This document shows positions 23,480-34,450 of a DNA stretch of 64,000 bases, in pieces. Source of the DNA: Buddleja alternifolia (lineage: Eukaryota > Streptophyta > Magnoliopsida > Lamiales > Scrophulariaceae); assembly GCA_019426215.1 (NCBI GenBank), contig CM033400.1, positions 13,004,568 through 13,068,567 of the forward strand, written 5' to 3'. Positions within the stretch are counted from its first letter, which is position 1; the number at the start of each line of letters is the position of its first letter. Made by a program: the position numbers and the translations under genes. The notes beneath the pieces are model-generated. The model had not been told where the DNA came from, made no database searches, and was given only the letters and a program-made list of their open reading frames with translations.

Positions 23480-24469
23480 ATGCAGAGGGAGTTAGATCTC
23501 CATTCTGTGTTAGAGGAGGATCATGGAGATGATCCCTCCACTTTTGATCAAGCGATGGTGGATGTGGATGCTGTTAGATGGCGTGAAGCTATGCAAACTG
23601 AGATCGATTCGATGCATGCAAACCAAGTCTGGAAACTTGTAGACCAACCTGAAGGGGTAAAATCAATCGGGTGTAAATAGATCTACAAGAGAAAGATTGG
23701 TGTTGATTGCAAAGTAGACACCTACAAAGCCAGGCTAGTGGCGAAAGGGTATAGTCAAAAGGAAGGAATTGACTACCAAGAAACCTTCTCGCCAGTGGCT
23801 ATGATCAAATCAATAAGGATTCTACTTACAATAGCAGCACACCTAGATTATGAAATATGGCAAATGGATGTCAAAACTGCTTTCCTAAATGGATTCCTAG
23901 AAGAGGATATCTATATGGAACAGCCTAAAGCTTTTGAATCCGAGGAGCATATTCATGAGGTGTGTAAACTTGAGAGATCCATTTATGGACTCAAATAAGA
24001 GTCTCGTAGTTGGAATCTACGTTTTGATGAGGTTGTCAAAGGATTTGACTTCATCAAAAACGAAGATGAGCCCTGTGTTTACAAGAAGGTCAGTGGGAGC
24101 AAGTTGACATTCCTAGTGTTATATGTAGATGACATATCACTCATTGGGAATGACATAGGAATGCTCACCACAACCAAGAAGTGGCTTTTGAGTACATTCT
24201 CCATGAAAGACTTGAGAGAAGCGACCTATATTCTAGGGATTCGGATCTATAGATATCGAACCAAAGGAATGATAGGACTTTCTCAAGCCCTTTACTTAGA
24301 AAATGTCCTAAAAAGGTATATGATGGAATATTCTAAGAAAGGGTTCCTACCAATGAGACATGGGATACATCTTTCGAAATCTATGTGTCCTCAAAGTGAG
24401 GAAGATAGAAAAGAAATGAACATTATACCCTATGCGTCTGCTGTGGACAGCTTGATGTACGCGATATAA
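23480..24469 (+). pseudogene. Angela-like reverse transcriptase, 3'-truncated
   Basis: RT fragments are in one order: MQTEIDSMHANQVWKLVD, IWQMDVKTAFLNGFLEED, SIYGLK and the catalytic box LYVDDISLIGND. Stops TAG (23678-23680) and TAA (23996-23998) replace expected Trp and Gln codons. The coding region ends abruptly at about 24463 inside the SLMYA motif at the start of the RNase H connection, where it joins directly to mid-LTR sequence. RNase H is absent. Confidence 0.85.
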
Positions 24470-27400
24470 GAATAAAAGGTGTATACACGTACGGTATTCA
24501 CGGCGTAAAGGTTTGGAATGATCCTATTCATTCGTTCTCAATTGGGTTATGGTGTGAGCCACGAGACTGGCTAGGTGTCACTCACACCCCTTTAGATTCC
24601 TCCTAATTGCCTTTTGAGACGAACCTAAAGAGTCGCGCTTAAAGGAAGTGCAAAAGGAAAAACATGGGAAAAAGACTTGAGAAAAATTCACGGCATTGGA
24701 TGCGTAATTAATTAAATAATTATTGGATAATTTAATTAATTAATTAAATTAATGAGTTAATTAATTTTTTGGAGAAATTGAATTATAAATTAATTAAGAA
24801 TTGAATTAATTGGATTATCAATTTATTTATTGGATAAATAAATTATCCGATTAATTAATTAGCAAGCAAGACGAAAGCCCAAAGGCTTCCGAGCCCACTA
24901 AGGGGCGGCCAAATAGGGCTCTTGCATACTAGGGTTATTGTTTCATAATGATATAAATATATCACAAGGTGAAAAATAACACAAGGCAATTTACATAACT
25001 TTCACTCCAAGAAAAAGTCTCTGTAACGCCCACCGACCACCTGGTGGCCCGCTACACCGCGACACTAGCTCGATCCACGAGACTGTCCTTTCTCGAGCTA
25101 GCGCTAAGCGTCAGAACTATACCAATTCTTCATCTACTAAAACTAAAAGAATTTCATTCCACTTAAACCAACAATACCTTATTCATCAGTCTTACACAAT
25201 TAAACAATAACCCTATCAATTACAAATCTCCAAGCCAAAACATATACATACCCAATCGTACATCCCAAAACATTACTCCCTTTGATAGAAACAAACCCAT
25301 GCTTCCTTTATTTCTCATTTCTCCATTTGTATCCGACATTCTAAGCTTATCTGAAAAGGAAGAAAGAAGGAGGGGTGAGTCCGAATGACCCAGTGAGGTA
25401 GGCTAATGGCTTGCTTTACCTTATCAGGAGAGATAGAATCTGCAGCGAAAATCAATAACGACATGGACATATACGATGGCAAGCAAAAGAATAGAATAAC
25501 ATATCACAAGGTAAATTAATCGAGTATGTTACGTATGAATCAAAGGACATAACCCATGTACTTTTGTAATCATATCATGTGATCGTGATCCACCTTCCAC
25601 TGTCCCATACCAGCAGGAGGCTTCACACCTTTATGTTCTATGGAGTGTTCCAGGTGTCGGGATTCTAGTGGTGGCTCCTACGGGTTCAAGAGGTGGCCCC
25701 CGCCGTCGCGTGGCACTTTGTCCCGTATAGCACTTAGCTCCCTTCACTCTGCTTTTTCGAATCAAAGCTGTATATCAAGAAAATGACACATCGCGGATGG
25801 ATGCCAGACTTCGGGATTCTAGAGGTGGCTCCTACGGGTTCAAGCGGTGGCCCCCGCCGTCACGTGGCACTTTGTCCCGTATAGCACTTAGCTCCCTTAG
25901 CCGACGGAATAGAGCCAAGAAGAATAATCGTTTCAACGAGTTTCCTACTAGAATATGTACACTGATTTGTATTCGAGCGAGAGCGAGCTGAAACAAGAAC
26001 GATAGACTACAAATTGGGACACGGTTGGACACTTACCTTAGATGAGAATAAGAGTCTGATCAATGAAACTTTATGAGGTCACACTTGGCTATGATTTATT
26101 AGATAAAGGGAACGAAAAATGGTAAGCAAGATCAAGTTGAAAGAATAAGAGAAACCCTCACAATAATAAACCGGCGTCGTTGCCTCGGCCTCGGAATCAC
26201 GAAAGTATCCTGTGATACAAAATACTATCATTTTCACAAAACAATACACTTTAAGCTAATCACATGCAACAAGTTATATCATACTATCCAAACATATAGG
26301 CAATTAAGTTCCAACTAGCTCCCTTACATGCGCAACATATTTCAACAATTTTTTAACATATTCTCGGATTGGAATTTCTTTCTCAAAATTTTCAGGATAA
26401 CATATAGGATGCTGTAAAAGTCTACATAAATTTTCTAGATTTAATTTCCTTGTCAAATTGGGGATTTGATCAACGAAACTGGACCGTCTCGGCAGATTTG
26501 TTTCAGAACAGACACCTTATACTCAAATATTTTTGTAAACTCCCCTGTTTACTGAAAAATTCCTAAATGTATATGACATCTCTATAACACATGTATCAAG
26601 CTACTGTAAAAGTTTTAGAGTAAACAAAAATTTCCAAGTACACGAAATATCTTCAAAACAGTAACAATTTGCACTTCCGCCGAACAGACTGGCGATTTTG
26701 TTCAACGATTTTTAGAAAATTCCACACAACTCTAATCCTTACCAAATTTTTCAGAGATGTTTACCACACAATCAAGTTATTCTAGAAAATTTATCATAAT
26801 CAAACTCACAAGTTTAGGTACCTTATTACAGCTTTAAACGTAACTTCAGAAACTGAAAGTTCCAAACACAGTTAAACATCATGCCATAGAAGTTAACTAA
26901 AATACATATATATGATATGATATTCTCAATTCAAGGTCATATACGGATTGAACTACATTTAGTCTACAATATATTCATGCAAAAGCAATGATTACCAACC
27001 ATATACCTTAAGAGAATCAAGTGAAGGTGATGTCTTTAGAGTATCCTTGGCAAACCTTTCTCTCCCTATGTAAATTGTTTCTTTCTACAATTGTTTGTAT
27101 CTTAAGAGGATAAGAAGGCTGAATAGGGGAGATGTTCAGCCGTGAGTGTGAGTTGTATTATCTAAGGAGTCTTGGTCAAAAACAAAAAAAAAGGTATTGA
27201 AAAAGAAATGGAGATTAATTCTCCCTTAGCCACGTTTGTTTTTTGGTAGATGAGATGTACTTCCTAGTTGCCACCTCCTAGTCTTCCTTCTCTATTAGAG
27301 CATGCATGGTATGTATATATATCTATGTGTGTGTGTGTGCATACGCCTATATATATATATATATATATGTAGTTAGGCATAGTTAGGCATAGACCCACTT

Positions 27401-27922
27401 AACTATTACTAATCATTTGATGAAGATGAACATATATGTGTATATATATATACCTTAAATGATATAATGCATCAACTATTCCACCATGAGGTATAAACTA
27501 CTAACCTATTTCACATATAGATATAATAATAGTAATATAAGTAAGTAGAAAAATATTTTTAGTCGAACGCGAATCACTACAATCAAATAATTCACAAAAT
27601 CTAATTAGCGGTGATTGTAATGTTTACCTTCACTTCTACGAAATTAGGAGCGGAGATTATTGGGTGTTACAGTCTCCCACCTCTCTCTCTCTCTAGCCAT
27701 CTTTGACAAGGAAAAAAGGAGGAGTTTTTCGTTTTTGATTCCGGCGTGACGAACTAGAGACGTTGGCAAATTCGGCGTTAGAGAAAAGGATCACGTTCAG
27801 AAATCAACATACGCGAGAACGGTAATCTTTCTATACACAATTAAACATGAGGAATACATATGATTCGGGCTTTGGGAATTAAATTTACTTTCCGCTGCAT
27901 TTTATTCGTATAATTACCAACA
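24463..27922 (+). repeat. Angela-like 3' LTR, 5'-truncated and interrupted
   Basis: Segments 24463-25021 and 27677-27922 match 18513-19324 of the 5' LTR. The first ~780 bp of LTR are missing. The break lies in gatataag, shared by both sides of the deletion (18513 and 24463), consistent with microhomology-mediated joining. The LTR is cut at gtctc by the 2.65-kb solo LTR. Confidence 0.9.
25022..27671 (+). mobile_element. Solo LTR, probably chromovirus (Tekay/Del-like)
   Basis: Ends are TGTAACGCCC and GGGTGTTACA, nearly perfect inverted copies, with perfect 5-bp duplication gtctc (25017-25021 and 27672-27676). The 5' LTR of the host element provides the uninterrupted comparison. No PBS, polypurine tract or coding region is present. 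An 88-bp block is repeated at 25657-25744 and 25811-25898. TG and TA microsatellites lie near 27328-27368. The TGTAAC...GTTACA ends and large size suggest a Tekay/Del LTR; a short non-autonomous element is the alternative. Confidence 0.8.
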
Positions 27923-28074
27923 TACTCCTCTCTCTACTCCAGCCGCGTCCACAAGCGTTTCAGCAAATCCAGCGCTTGGAGTGTTAGCGAGCGTTCCTCC
28001 TTCTGACTCTGTTCCCAAAATCAGCTCAGATCCTCATGCCGCTACTCAATCTGAGAGGCTTTCTAGTGCTCAGG

Positions 28075-28155
28075 GTCAGTATTTTCTAAGCAAATTAGTC
28101 TATCCTTTCCTCGTTAGTTTCTAGGTCTCTAACGCTAGGATAAAATCTCTTTCAG
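28075..28155 (+). other. Predicted intron 1 of SIRE-like extra ORF
   Basis: An 81-bp segment starting gtcagt and ending ctctttcag. Removing it joins two open frames in phase 1 (G|CG); reading through meets stops. Confidence 0.65.
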
Positions 28156-28341
28156 CGCAATGTGAAATGAGTTTTGAATATGTTCTCAACACTCTTGAAG
28201 AATTACATATTCCCATTCGTGCTGATCCAATAACTTCTTTTCTCGATTTAGAGCCACAAGAAGAAGTTCCAGAGCCTGAGGAACCTGTCCCTAATATAGA
28301 AACAGATCAAGCGACTAAGTCAGTCGATGATATTCCTCAGG

Positions 28342-28421
28342 GTAAGCGTTTTAGTCTTTTCCTTGTAATTTCTACTTAGTAGAAATTTTGCTTGCTTTTC
28401 TCAACCGCTTACATGTATCAG
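28342..28421 (+). other. Predicted intron 2 of SIRE-like extra ORF
   Basis: An 80-bp segment starting gtaagc and ending atgtatcag, also phase 1 (G|CT). The exon side again reads CAGG before the donor and CxCAA after the acceptor, very like intron 1. Confidence 0.65.
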
Positions 28422-31146
28422 CTCAAGATACACCTCATGATGCACCAACCGCTGATGCTCCTCCACTCTCCGAGATTCCAATTGAAGTAGATGTGGATAT
28501 GGCAACTTTTGTGGATATTGCAAAAGAAGCATCTCAAGCCCTTCCGGATGCTGAACCATCTTCAGCTAGTGAAGCGACTTTACATGCTGAAAGGTTGATA
28601 GAAGTGGCCCCTATCCCAACAGGAGCGATTGCCCTTGTTCCTACTCCAACAGGACTTCCTCCTCGTGTCATCGATTTCTTTCCTCGCGGATATACTCCTG
28701 ATCTTGAATTTTAATATGCTGCTAGAGAACGAGACACCCAGACGCTTGCAGAGCTAGAAATCTCTTTTCAAACAACTCTCCATCGGCCTGATCTTTCCAA
28801 CACCCAAAAGTTTGAGTTCTTTGAGCATCTTGCCGATTTAGGACTCTACAACTTGAAGCGACTCCAATCTTGCTTTGAGTACATTCGTCGACCAGTGTTC
28901 AATAGAGCAGATTTTGATCAAGCACGATTTGATTTCACCGGTCGCTCAGACGAGTCTTTCTATCCTCTTCGAGCCAGTAAGATTGTCTTCAAGAATCCCC
29001 ACATGGGCGATTAGAACAAAAATCCTGATGAGGAAGATCTAAACAAAATAGGATATTCGGCTCTCCCTTCAGTAGTCAACTCTCCTCAGAATGCTCTCTC
29101 TCCTACTCCACTCAAGTTATGGAAAGGCAAAGGACCGCTTGTGGCTGAGCATCCCAATCCAGTGAATTCGTGGATAGAAGATGAAGCCCGAGAATATCTT
29201 GCCAGATTATGGGCAGAGGATTATGATGAAGAGATCGAGCGCTTCAAGAAATTCCTAGTCGCTAGAAAAGATCAAAAGAAAGCTGATAAGCTTGGAAAAA
29301 GATGGATGATGGATACAGCCAGATGGGCTGAAGAGTTCGTTCTTCATTTCTACTCCGTTGATGAACTCTTAAGATATTCATTCTTGTTTGAATTTGGAAT
29401 TGAATACAGACACCGAGGATTCGCGACCTTTTTGTTTCAACAGCGTCAGCACTTTGTAGGCAATGTCAGCGACTTACCACGCTACAGGCAACCAATAGAA
29501 ACCTACATTCGCCAGCAGCTAGCCTTATTCAGCCAAGGCGGATGCGACATCTTGCATCCTCGTCAAGCGTTTGTTCAACATGTCTTTCCTAACCTCAAAG
29601 AAGAAGCCTCATCCAGCAAACAACCGCTTCTTCCCGGTCAAAGTCAAATTCTTGTTGATGTCTCAAATGAGCATGCTGAGTTTGCTGTCTTCCACAGAGA
29701 CATGAGAGCAGTGATAGAAAATGCCCAAGCACTGGACATCTCTTTTAATCATTACTCAAGGTTAAGCAATTTTCGAGGATACAATCTACACCCTGTGCTC
29801 TTCAGTCAACAGAACATTCAAGTGGCCAAATTGATTTCGCTAATTAGGCTAGTGGATCAAACAGCAGCTCAAGCGCCGATGCCTCTTATTCTGGACTTTT
29901 CAAGTGTTATACTTCAAGAATAGAATTGCCGGAAGGTGTGCAACTTGCACTTTGTACAGAAGAGCGCGAAGACGCTATATTCTTTATTCCGCAATCAAGC
30001 CTGATTAGTCCAAGGCATGTGATGGAAGCACTTGGCCCACTCTGGGTCATTGCTATTAAAAATCCTTCTCGCCCAATCCAAATAATTGAAGAAGAACCTG
30101 CTCCTACTGAGGAAGTCGCTCCAAATTCTGAGGCTTCTTTGCCAGATTCTTCTAGTACCCCTGTAGTTGAGCCCCCAGCGATCGAAGATCCTTCAATGGA
30201 TCAAGCGATTGAAGAAGTGCACGCTGAAATTGCTCAAGAGCCTGAAGAGCCATTTATCAGAGATAAATCCAAAGGCAAGGCTGCAGTTTCTAGTTCTTAC
30301 GGACTCATTCCGTCTCCTGAGCGTCCTTCTTCCGATTCGGATTCTGAGAGTGATTCAGAAGCTAGAGATTTTAGACAGGTAGTACGAAACTCGCTCACCA
30401 ACATTGAAGGTTCCTGCTCCAAGATTTTTGAGGCTGCTGATAGACATATCCGAATAGTGTCTGATACGTGAAGTCGTGATATTGTAAACGCTGCAAATAA
30501 AAGCACTATTACAATCATGAATAGCATATCACCACTTGTCGCTGAACTCTCATCCGAATTCAACCGTCACTTAGCTCAGAGCGCTTTGGCTAATACTGAA
30601 AGACATATTTCGACCGATGCCGCTGCTCAGAGCATCGCTCAACAAGTTGCTTTCTTAGTTGACGAAGTTCGACTCTTGCGAAGAGAAGTCGCTGAGTTGA
30701 AAACCTCTCTTGATGATGCTAAGAAGGGGGAAAATACAGAAAAGCATCAAGCGTCCAAAGCAATATCAAAGACAGATAATAAAAATTGGCGATCAATGTT
30801 TGAAGAACTAGTGAGCATCAAGAAGATGTTAACTAAAAAGAGAAAGCCAAGGTATTATCTAGAAAGATATCAGCTTCTGGAATTGGACGTCGATTTCTTG
30901 AAAAGTATAGGATTTCAACCTAATGCCAGACCGCTAAGACGACCTATCAATTGGAAACCGTCAAAAGATCCAAGAAAAGATATCTCTCACGATTTAATTC
31001 GTGAACTTGGAAATCCTCCAAGAAAATGGACGAAAAGGTTGTTAGAACTTAATGAAAGCGCTAGACTTCATAGGCATGATTACGATGAAGTTCAACATAC
31101 GAAAATGATCGACATTGATCGTCTCCTGATGGACTTAGCGCTATAA

Positions 31147-31444
31147 GTTCTCCAAGGCGAAGAAAGAGCAAAGCCAAAGAAAAAGTGAATGAATTTTTTT
31201 TATATATATTTCTGTTGTCGCTTTCATTTATATTACTTTCAGTATAAATCATGTATGCTTATTCTTTCAATATATGAATGATTTATCGCTGAAACAACTT
31301 GTTGAAGCTAATCTAACTTTAGCTAACTTTACTAACTTTTTAAATGCTAACTTATATTCATTTGGGCTTTTCTTTTAAGTAACTCTTAAATTATAAAAGA
31401 GTTATATGAGTTAAAAGTCTTGACATCATCAAAAAGGGGGAAAT
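31147..31444 (+). other. SIRE-like 3' leader and polypurine tract
   Basis: AT-rich noncoding sequence follows the extra ORF. The polypurine tract AAAAAGGGGGAAAT (31431-31444) abuts the 3' LTR and primes plus-strand synthesis. Confidence 0.85.
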
Positions 31445-32948
31445 TGTTAGGAAATTTCATGTTAGATGTTTTGATGATGACAAGATAGGATTCAATGTTA
31501 GACCCCAAATAAAATGTAAGTTTATGTTTTCATAGATTATTGTTTAAGCGTTTGAAAGTTTGTAAGTGTTATTTTGTTTAGGCTTGTAATTTTTATCTTT
31601 GTAGATTATAGACTAAGTATTAGATACTGAATCGCTAATAGAATTCTAGGTGAGTCTATTAGAGAAGAAATTGAAGATCAGCGTCTGAAGTCAACCAGAG
31701 ATGAAGATTTGTTTCTTAGCGTCCGTCAAACTCTAAAAGACTATTTCAGGATTTATGGATCAAGCGCTCAAAGCACTTAAGCGACCAATGTCAGATTCAC
31801 CTGAAATAAACCCTCAAGTCATGAAGGACTTAAATGCAATCATTCAACGGACATTTATTTCCAACGGGAAATAAATTCAAATGCATTAAATGCCTGATAA
31901 GAGCAGTAAATGTGATAAGATACTATAACTTCTGGACAAGCCACCTTTTTTACTAGACTGTCAGAACTTCAGAGTTTATAGTTGCTCCCATCCAATCGGT
32001 GCCAGCAGATTTTCAGGAATGTCAGGTTTTAGGTAGAACCACGCGCCGCGTGAGAGGCATTCTTCAACATGTGTCCAATGGACAGATCCCAAGAATTGCC
32101 TATAAATACCTTACCTTCAGCAAACCCCAAAAGTACGGTACATAATATTACAAGAGAAAATTACGTACATGCACAAGAAAAACTTGCTTAGAAAAAGCTT
32201 AGAAACTCCATAGATAAAATTCCTTCAAGCTTTTTATATACATTCCAGACAGTCACAAATATCTCAAACCTCTTCCAAAGAAGAAACCTAAATTCCTATT
32301 GAGATATTCCAAGTTGTTTGATCTTCCCCAAAACAAACAAAACCTTGTGACAAACCTTCAACCTTTCATCTGAGTGAGAAAGTTGTTGAAACCCCTTTTC
32401 AAGCAGTATTTCTGAGTGAGAGAAGCTTGTAGAAGACGATCTTAATTGGTGCTGAAATCTGTGTGATCAAGGAGGCCGAGATCTTTTTCATCCTTTACTA
32501 TATTCTAGAAGATTCTGTGTGATTCTTTGATAATCATCCTAGTAAATTCCTCCAAGTGAAAAAGGAGAAGAAGGACGTAGTTGGGATTACATCACCCAGT
32601 GAACTTTATATATCTTGTGTCATTAATATTTTATTGTCTTATTTTCATATTACATCATTCATTCTGAAAAAGACAAGTAAAATTGCAAAGCGATTAATTA
32701 ACCAATCGAACGCTAAAAATCATTTCCGCTGTGCTAAACCTGATTAAGCGATCTAAGCGTTACCCTACTTTGGTAAATTGCTAAAATCACTAAGTTTAAG
32801 TTATCTTTACTGAAGCGCCTGACCCGCTCAGCTTTCTAAGCGTTCAAATCTTTTAAAGTGATACGAATTTTTGAAGTCAAAAAAGACTTCAGGGTCTATT
32901 CAACCCCACCCCCTTCTAGACACTTTCGTATGCCACTTGGGACCACCA
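31445..32948 (+). repeat. SIRE-like 3' LTR (1504 bp)
   Basis: Matches 8616-10104 throughout. It has the TATAAATA box at 32101-32108 and a 20-bp block (about 31892-31911) absent from the 5' LTR. It ends CCACCA, followed by target duplication aggta. Confidence 0.95.
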
Positions 32949-33345
32949 AGGTAAATCGAGATAGATGTTCTAAGGTTGATACGTTATCATCTCCCGAGAA
33001 CAGTGTAAAGTTTGGAACCTTATATGTTCTAGGAAAAGGAAAATTCCTATCTACCCATTCGGGGTATGGATTCCTCGGAATCAGTCTTTGGTTCCTTCAA
33101 AAGCCAGGACCATACATTCTTTCGATTATTAACTCAATTTGATTTCCTAGAGGATCCTGCACTTGTGGTCCAAGGTTACCCACCATGTAATTGTTGGGAA
33201 TGGCTTGCCCCCCAACATATGGCATCTGGAAATTATTTGGGGTGTATATATAATTCGGGTTATTTGGAAATCCAGTGAAACTTTGATTTCCTGTATTCAT
33301 ATTGTTATTCGAGGTTCCAGGAAAACTCGGTCCCTAATATTAGCC
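32949..33345 (-). pseudogene. Tat gag, proximal part
   Basis: The Tat gag N-terminal half, displaced 24.3 kb by the SIRE-like insertion. Reading downward, a Pro/Asn/Gly-rich segment (MNTGNQSFTGFPNNPNYIY, 33300-33244) leads through LGNQIELIIERMYG to VPNFTLFSGDDNVSTLEHL at the insertion point. Two stops occur near 33340 and one near 33097. Its 5' leader and LTR are missing: upstream of about 33345 the sequence belongs to a different ORF. Confidence 0.8.
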
Positions 33346-33487
33346 TTGCCCCCCAGCTACCCTGCTTGACGAGAAGCTGACGGAAATATGCACACGTGTC
33401 GGTCATAACCATCCTCATCTCATCCCTTAACTCATCTCTCAATTCATCTTTCAATTGTCTAATGGTGGCGGCATCCATCGATGGGAA

Positions 33488-34450
33488 CTACTGAGAACTA
33501 GTAGGGCATGACGACGACGGGCGAGGCCTCTTGGAAGGGGCCTGTGGTGGGGGAGCCTGTGGGTCATCTGCGACCACAGCTAAAGAAGAGCCAGGGAGCT
33601 CCGTACGCTCTATAGGAAGTGTTGGAACCTTAGCCGCCTTGCACAAAACAATGATCAGTGACGGGAGAATGATGGGGCTCTTCCTGGTGGGCCCATCACT
33701 CTTTTGCTTAGCCATCTCCGTGTCAATCAATGGCCTTAATTCGTTCCTCAATTTCCGAAAATGATCCTTCAAAGACTTGTGAATCACCCGGGCAAAGTCC
33801 ACAGCTTTCCTGGACATGATGGCGTAGATGAGGGTGGCCCGTTCCTTGTTAGCCTCGGACCGGTTGGTACTCGGGATCAAGTTAAATCTGATGAATTCTA
33901 GCCAGAATGCTGCCTCGGGAAGTAGGGCCCTACGGGGGATATGAGCGTCTCCGGGTATCCACTCCCAACCCTCTCGAGCAATAACCCGCAAGATATCAGA
34001 CAAGCTAACTCGGAGGTGCCCTGCATTATATAGAGTCGTGAACTCGCATGTCTGAGGAGTAGTGGTACCTATGCATTCCCTTATCTTGTTCAAATCATAG
34101 GTAACCTCTGTGCCCCGTACCAAAAGGGTAGGCCCTGTCCATACCCGCGTCTCAATATCACAATACACCCCAGAGCTGAAGAATTCGAGGACCCAAGGAA
34201 GATGGATGGGCTCGGGCTTTCGACAGAAGAATTGTAGGTGATGGAACTGTATCAATTCTTGCATCGAGGGCTGCCCCCGGAGGGTCAAATAATGCTCCTT
34301 GATTAGGGTGCGGGGGGTGCTTAGGCTTTGGCATAAAATCTGTACTTTAGGGTCTTGAAAACGGGGGTCAAAGGGGGTCTCGGGCTCGTTAGAGGAACCC
34401 TCACCCACTCTCTTCTTGCCTTTGGACTGTTTGGTGGTGGTTTTCGGCAT
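33488..34450 (-). pseudogene. Athila env-like / putative plant transposon ORF
   Basis: The start is taken at the ATG 34448-34450 (MPKTTTKQSKGKKRVGEGSS). The 56 codons upstream are open but simple-sequence and hydrophobic by chance. The ~320-residue product has a basic N-terminus, a domain with WTGPTLLVRGTEVTYDLNKI and LLPEAAFWLEFIRFNLIPST, a hydrophobic segment (PSLIIVLCKAAKVP) and a Pro-rich tail. These match, from memory, the putative plant transposon protein found in the env-like position of Athila elements. A TAG at 33488-33490 is followed in the same frame by a heptad-like segment (MDAATIRQLKDELRDELRD), so the original protein probably ran on to about 33346. It could alternatively be a gene 5' of Tat gag. 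Function unknown. Confidence 0.65.

Larger units (their letters stand above)
17732..27922 (+). mobile_element. Ty1/copia Angela-like retrotransposon, decayed, nested in SIRE element
   Basis: It is flanked by the perfect 5-bp duplication tactc (17727-17731 and 27923-27927). The LTR starts TGTTAGAGTATATGCCCT, close to the TGTTGGA...ATGCCCTA start of Angela/BARE-type LTRs, and is long (1593 bp), which also fits. Contents: 5' LTR, Met-type PBS, about 1.9-kb leader, gag, protease, integrase, partial RT. RNase H, the polypurine tract and the first ~780 bp of the 3' LTR are deleted. The 3' LTR remnant carries a further solo LTR (25022-27671). Many stops show this is an old copy relative to its host SIRE pol. 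Confidence 0.9.
27928..31146 (+). pseudogene. SIRE-like extra ORF, distal part (end of exon 1, exons 2 and 3)
   Basis: The frame of 16598-17731 continues at 27928 to 28074, where a GT-AG intron begins. Exon 2 is 28156-28341, and exon 3 runs from 28422 to the TAA ending at 31146. Both introns are phase 1, so exon 2 (186 bp) is symmetric. Exon 3 holds one frame for about 2.7 kb, with stops at 28712-28714, near 29011, 29921-29923 and 30469-30471. It encodes acidic Pro-rich linkers, a mostly helical region (29141-29923), a Ser/Asp/Glu tract, a coiled coil (residues FLVDEVRLLRREVAELK, near 30650) and a basic C-terminus. I do not recognise a named domain. The position after pol corresponds to the env-like ORF of SIRE-type elements, but I see no convincing signal peptide or fusion segment. 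Confidence 0.7.
8616..32948 (+). mobile_element. Ty1/copia SIRE-like retrotransposon with two LTRs and an extra ORF
   Basis: Both LTRs begin TGTTAGGAAATTTC and end CCACCA, flanked by the perfect 5-bp target duplication aggta (8611-8615 and 32949-32953). Order: LTR, Met PBS, gag, protease-integrase-RT-RNase H (copia order), about 0.9-kb spacer, extra ORF, polypurine tract, LTR. Without the nested 10.2-kb element the copy is about 14.1 kb, which fits the large SIRE/Maximus group that carries an ORF after pol. The LTRs differ by a few percent in the stretches I compared, plus one 20-bp indel, so the insertion is moderately young. Its gag and pol have only a few stops and frameshifts. It interrupts the Tat gag in the opposite orientation. 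Confidence 0.93.
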
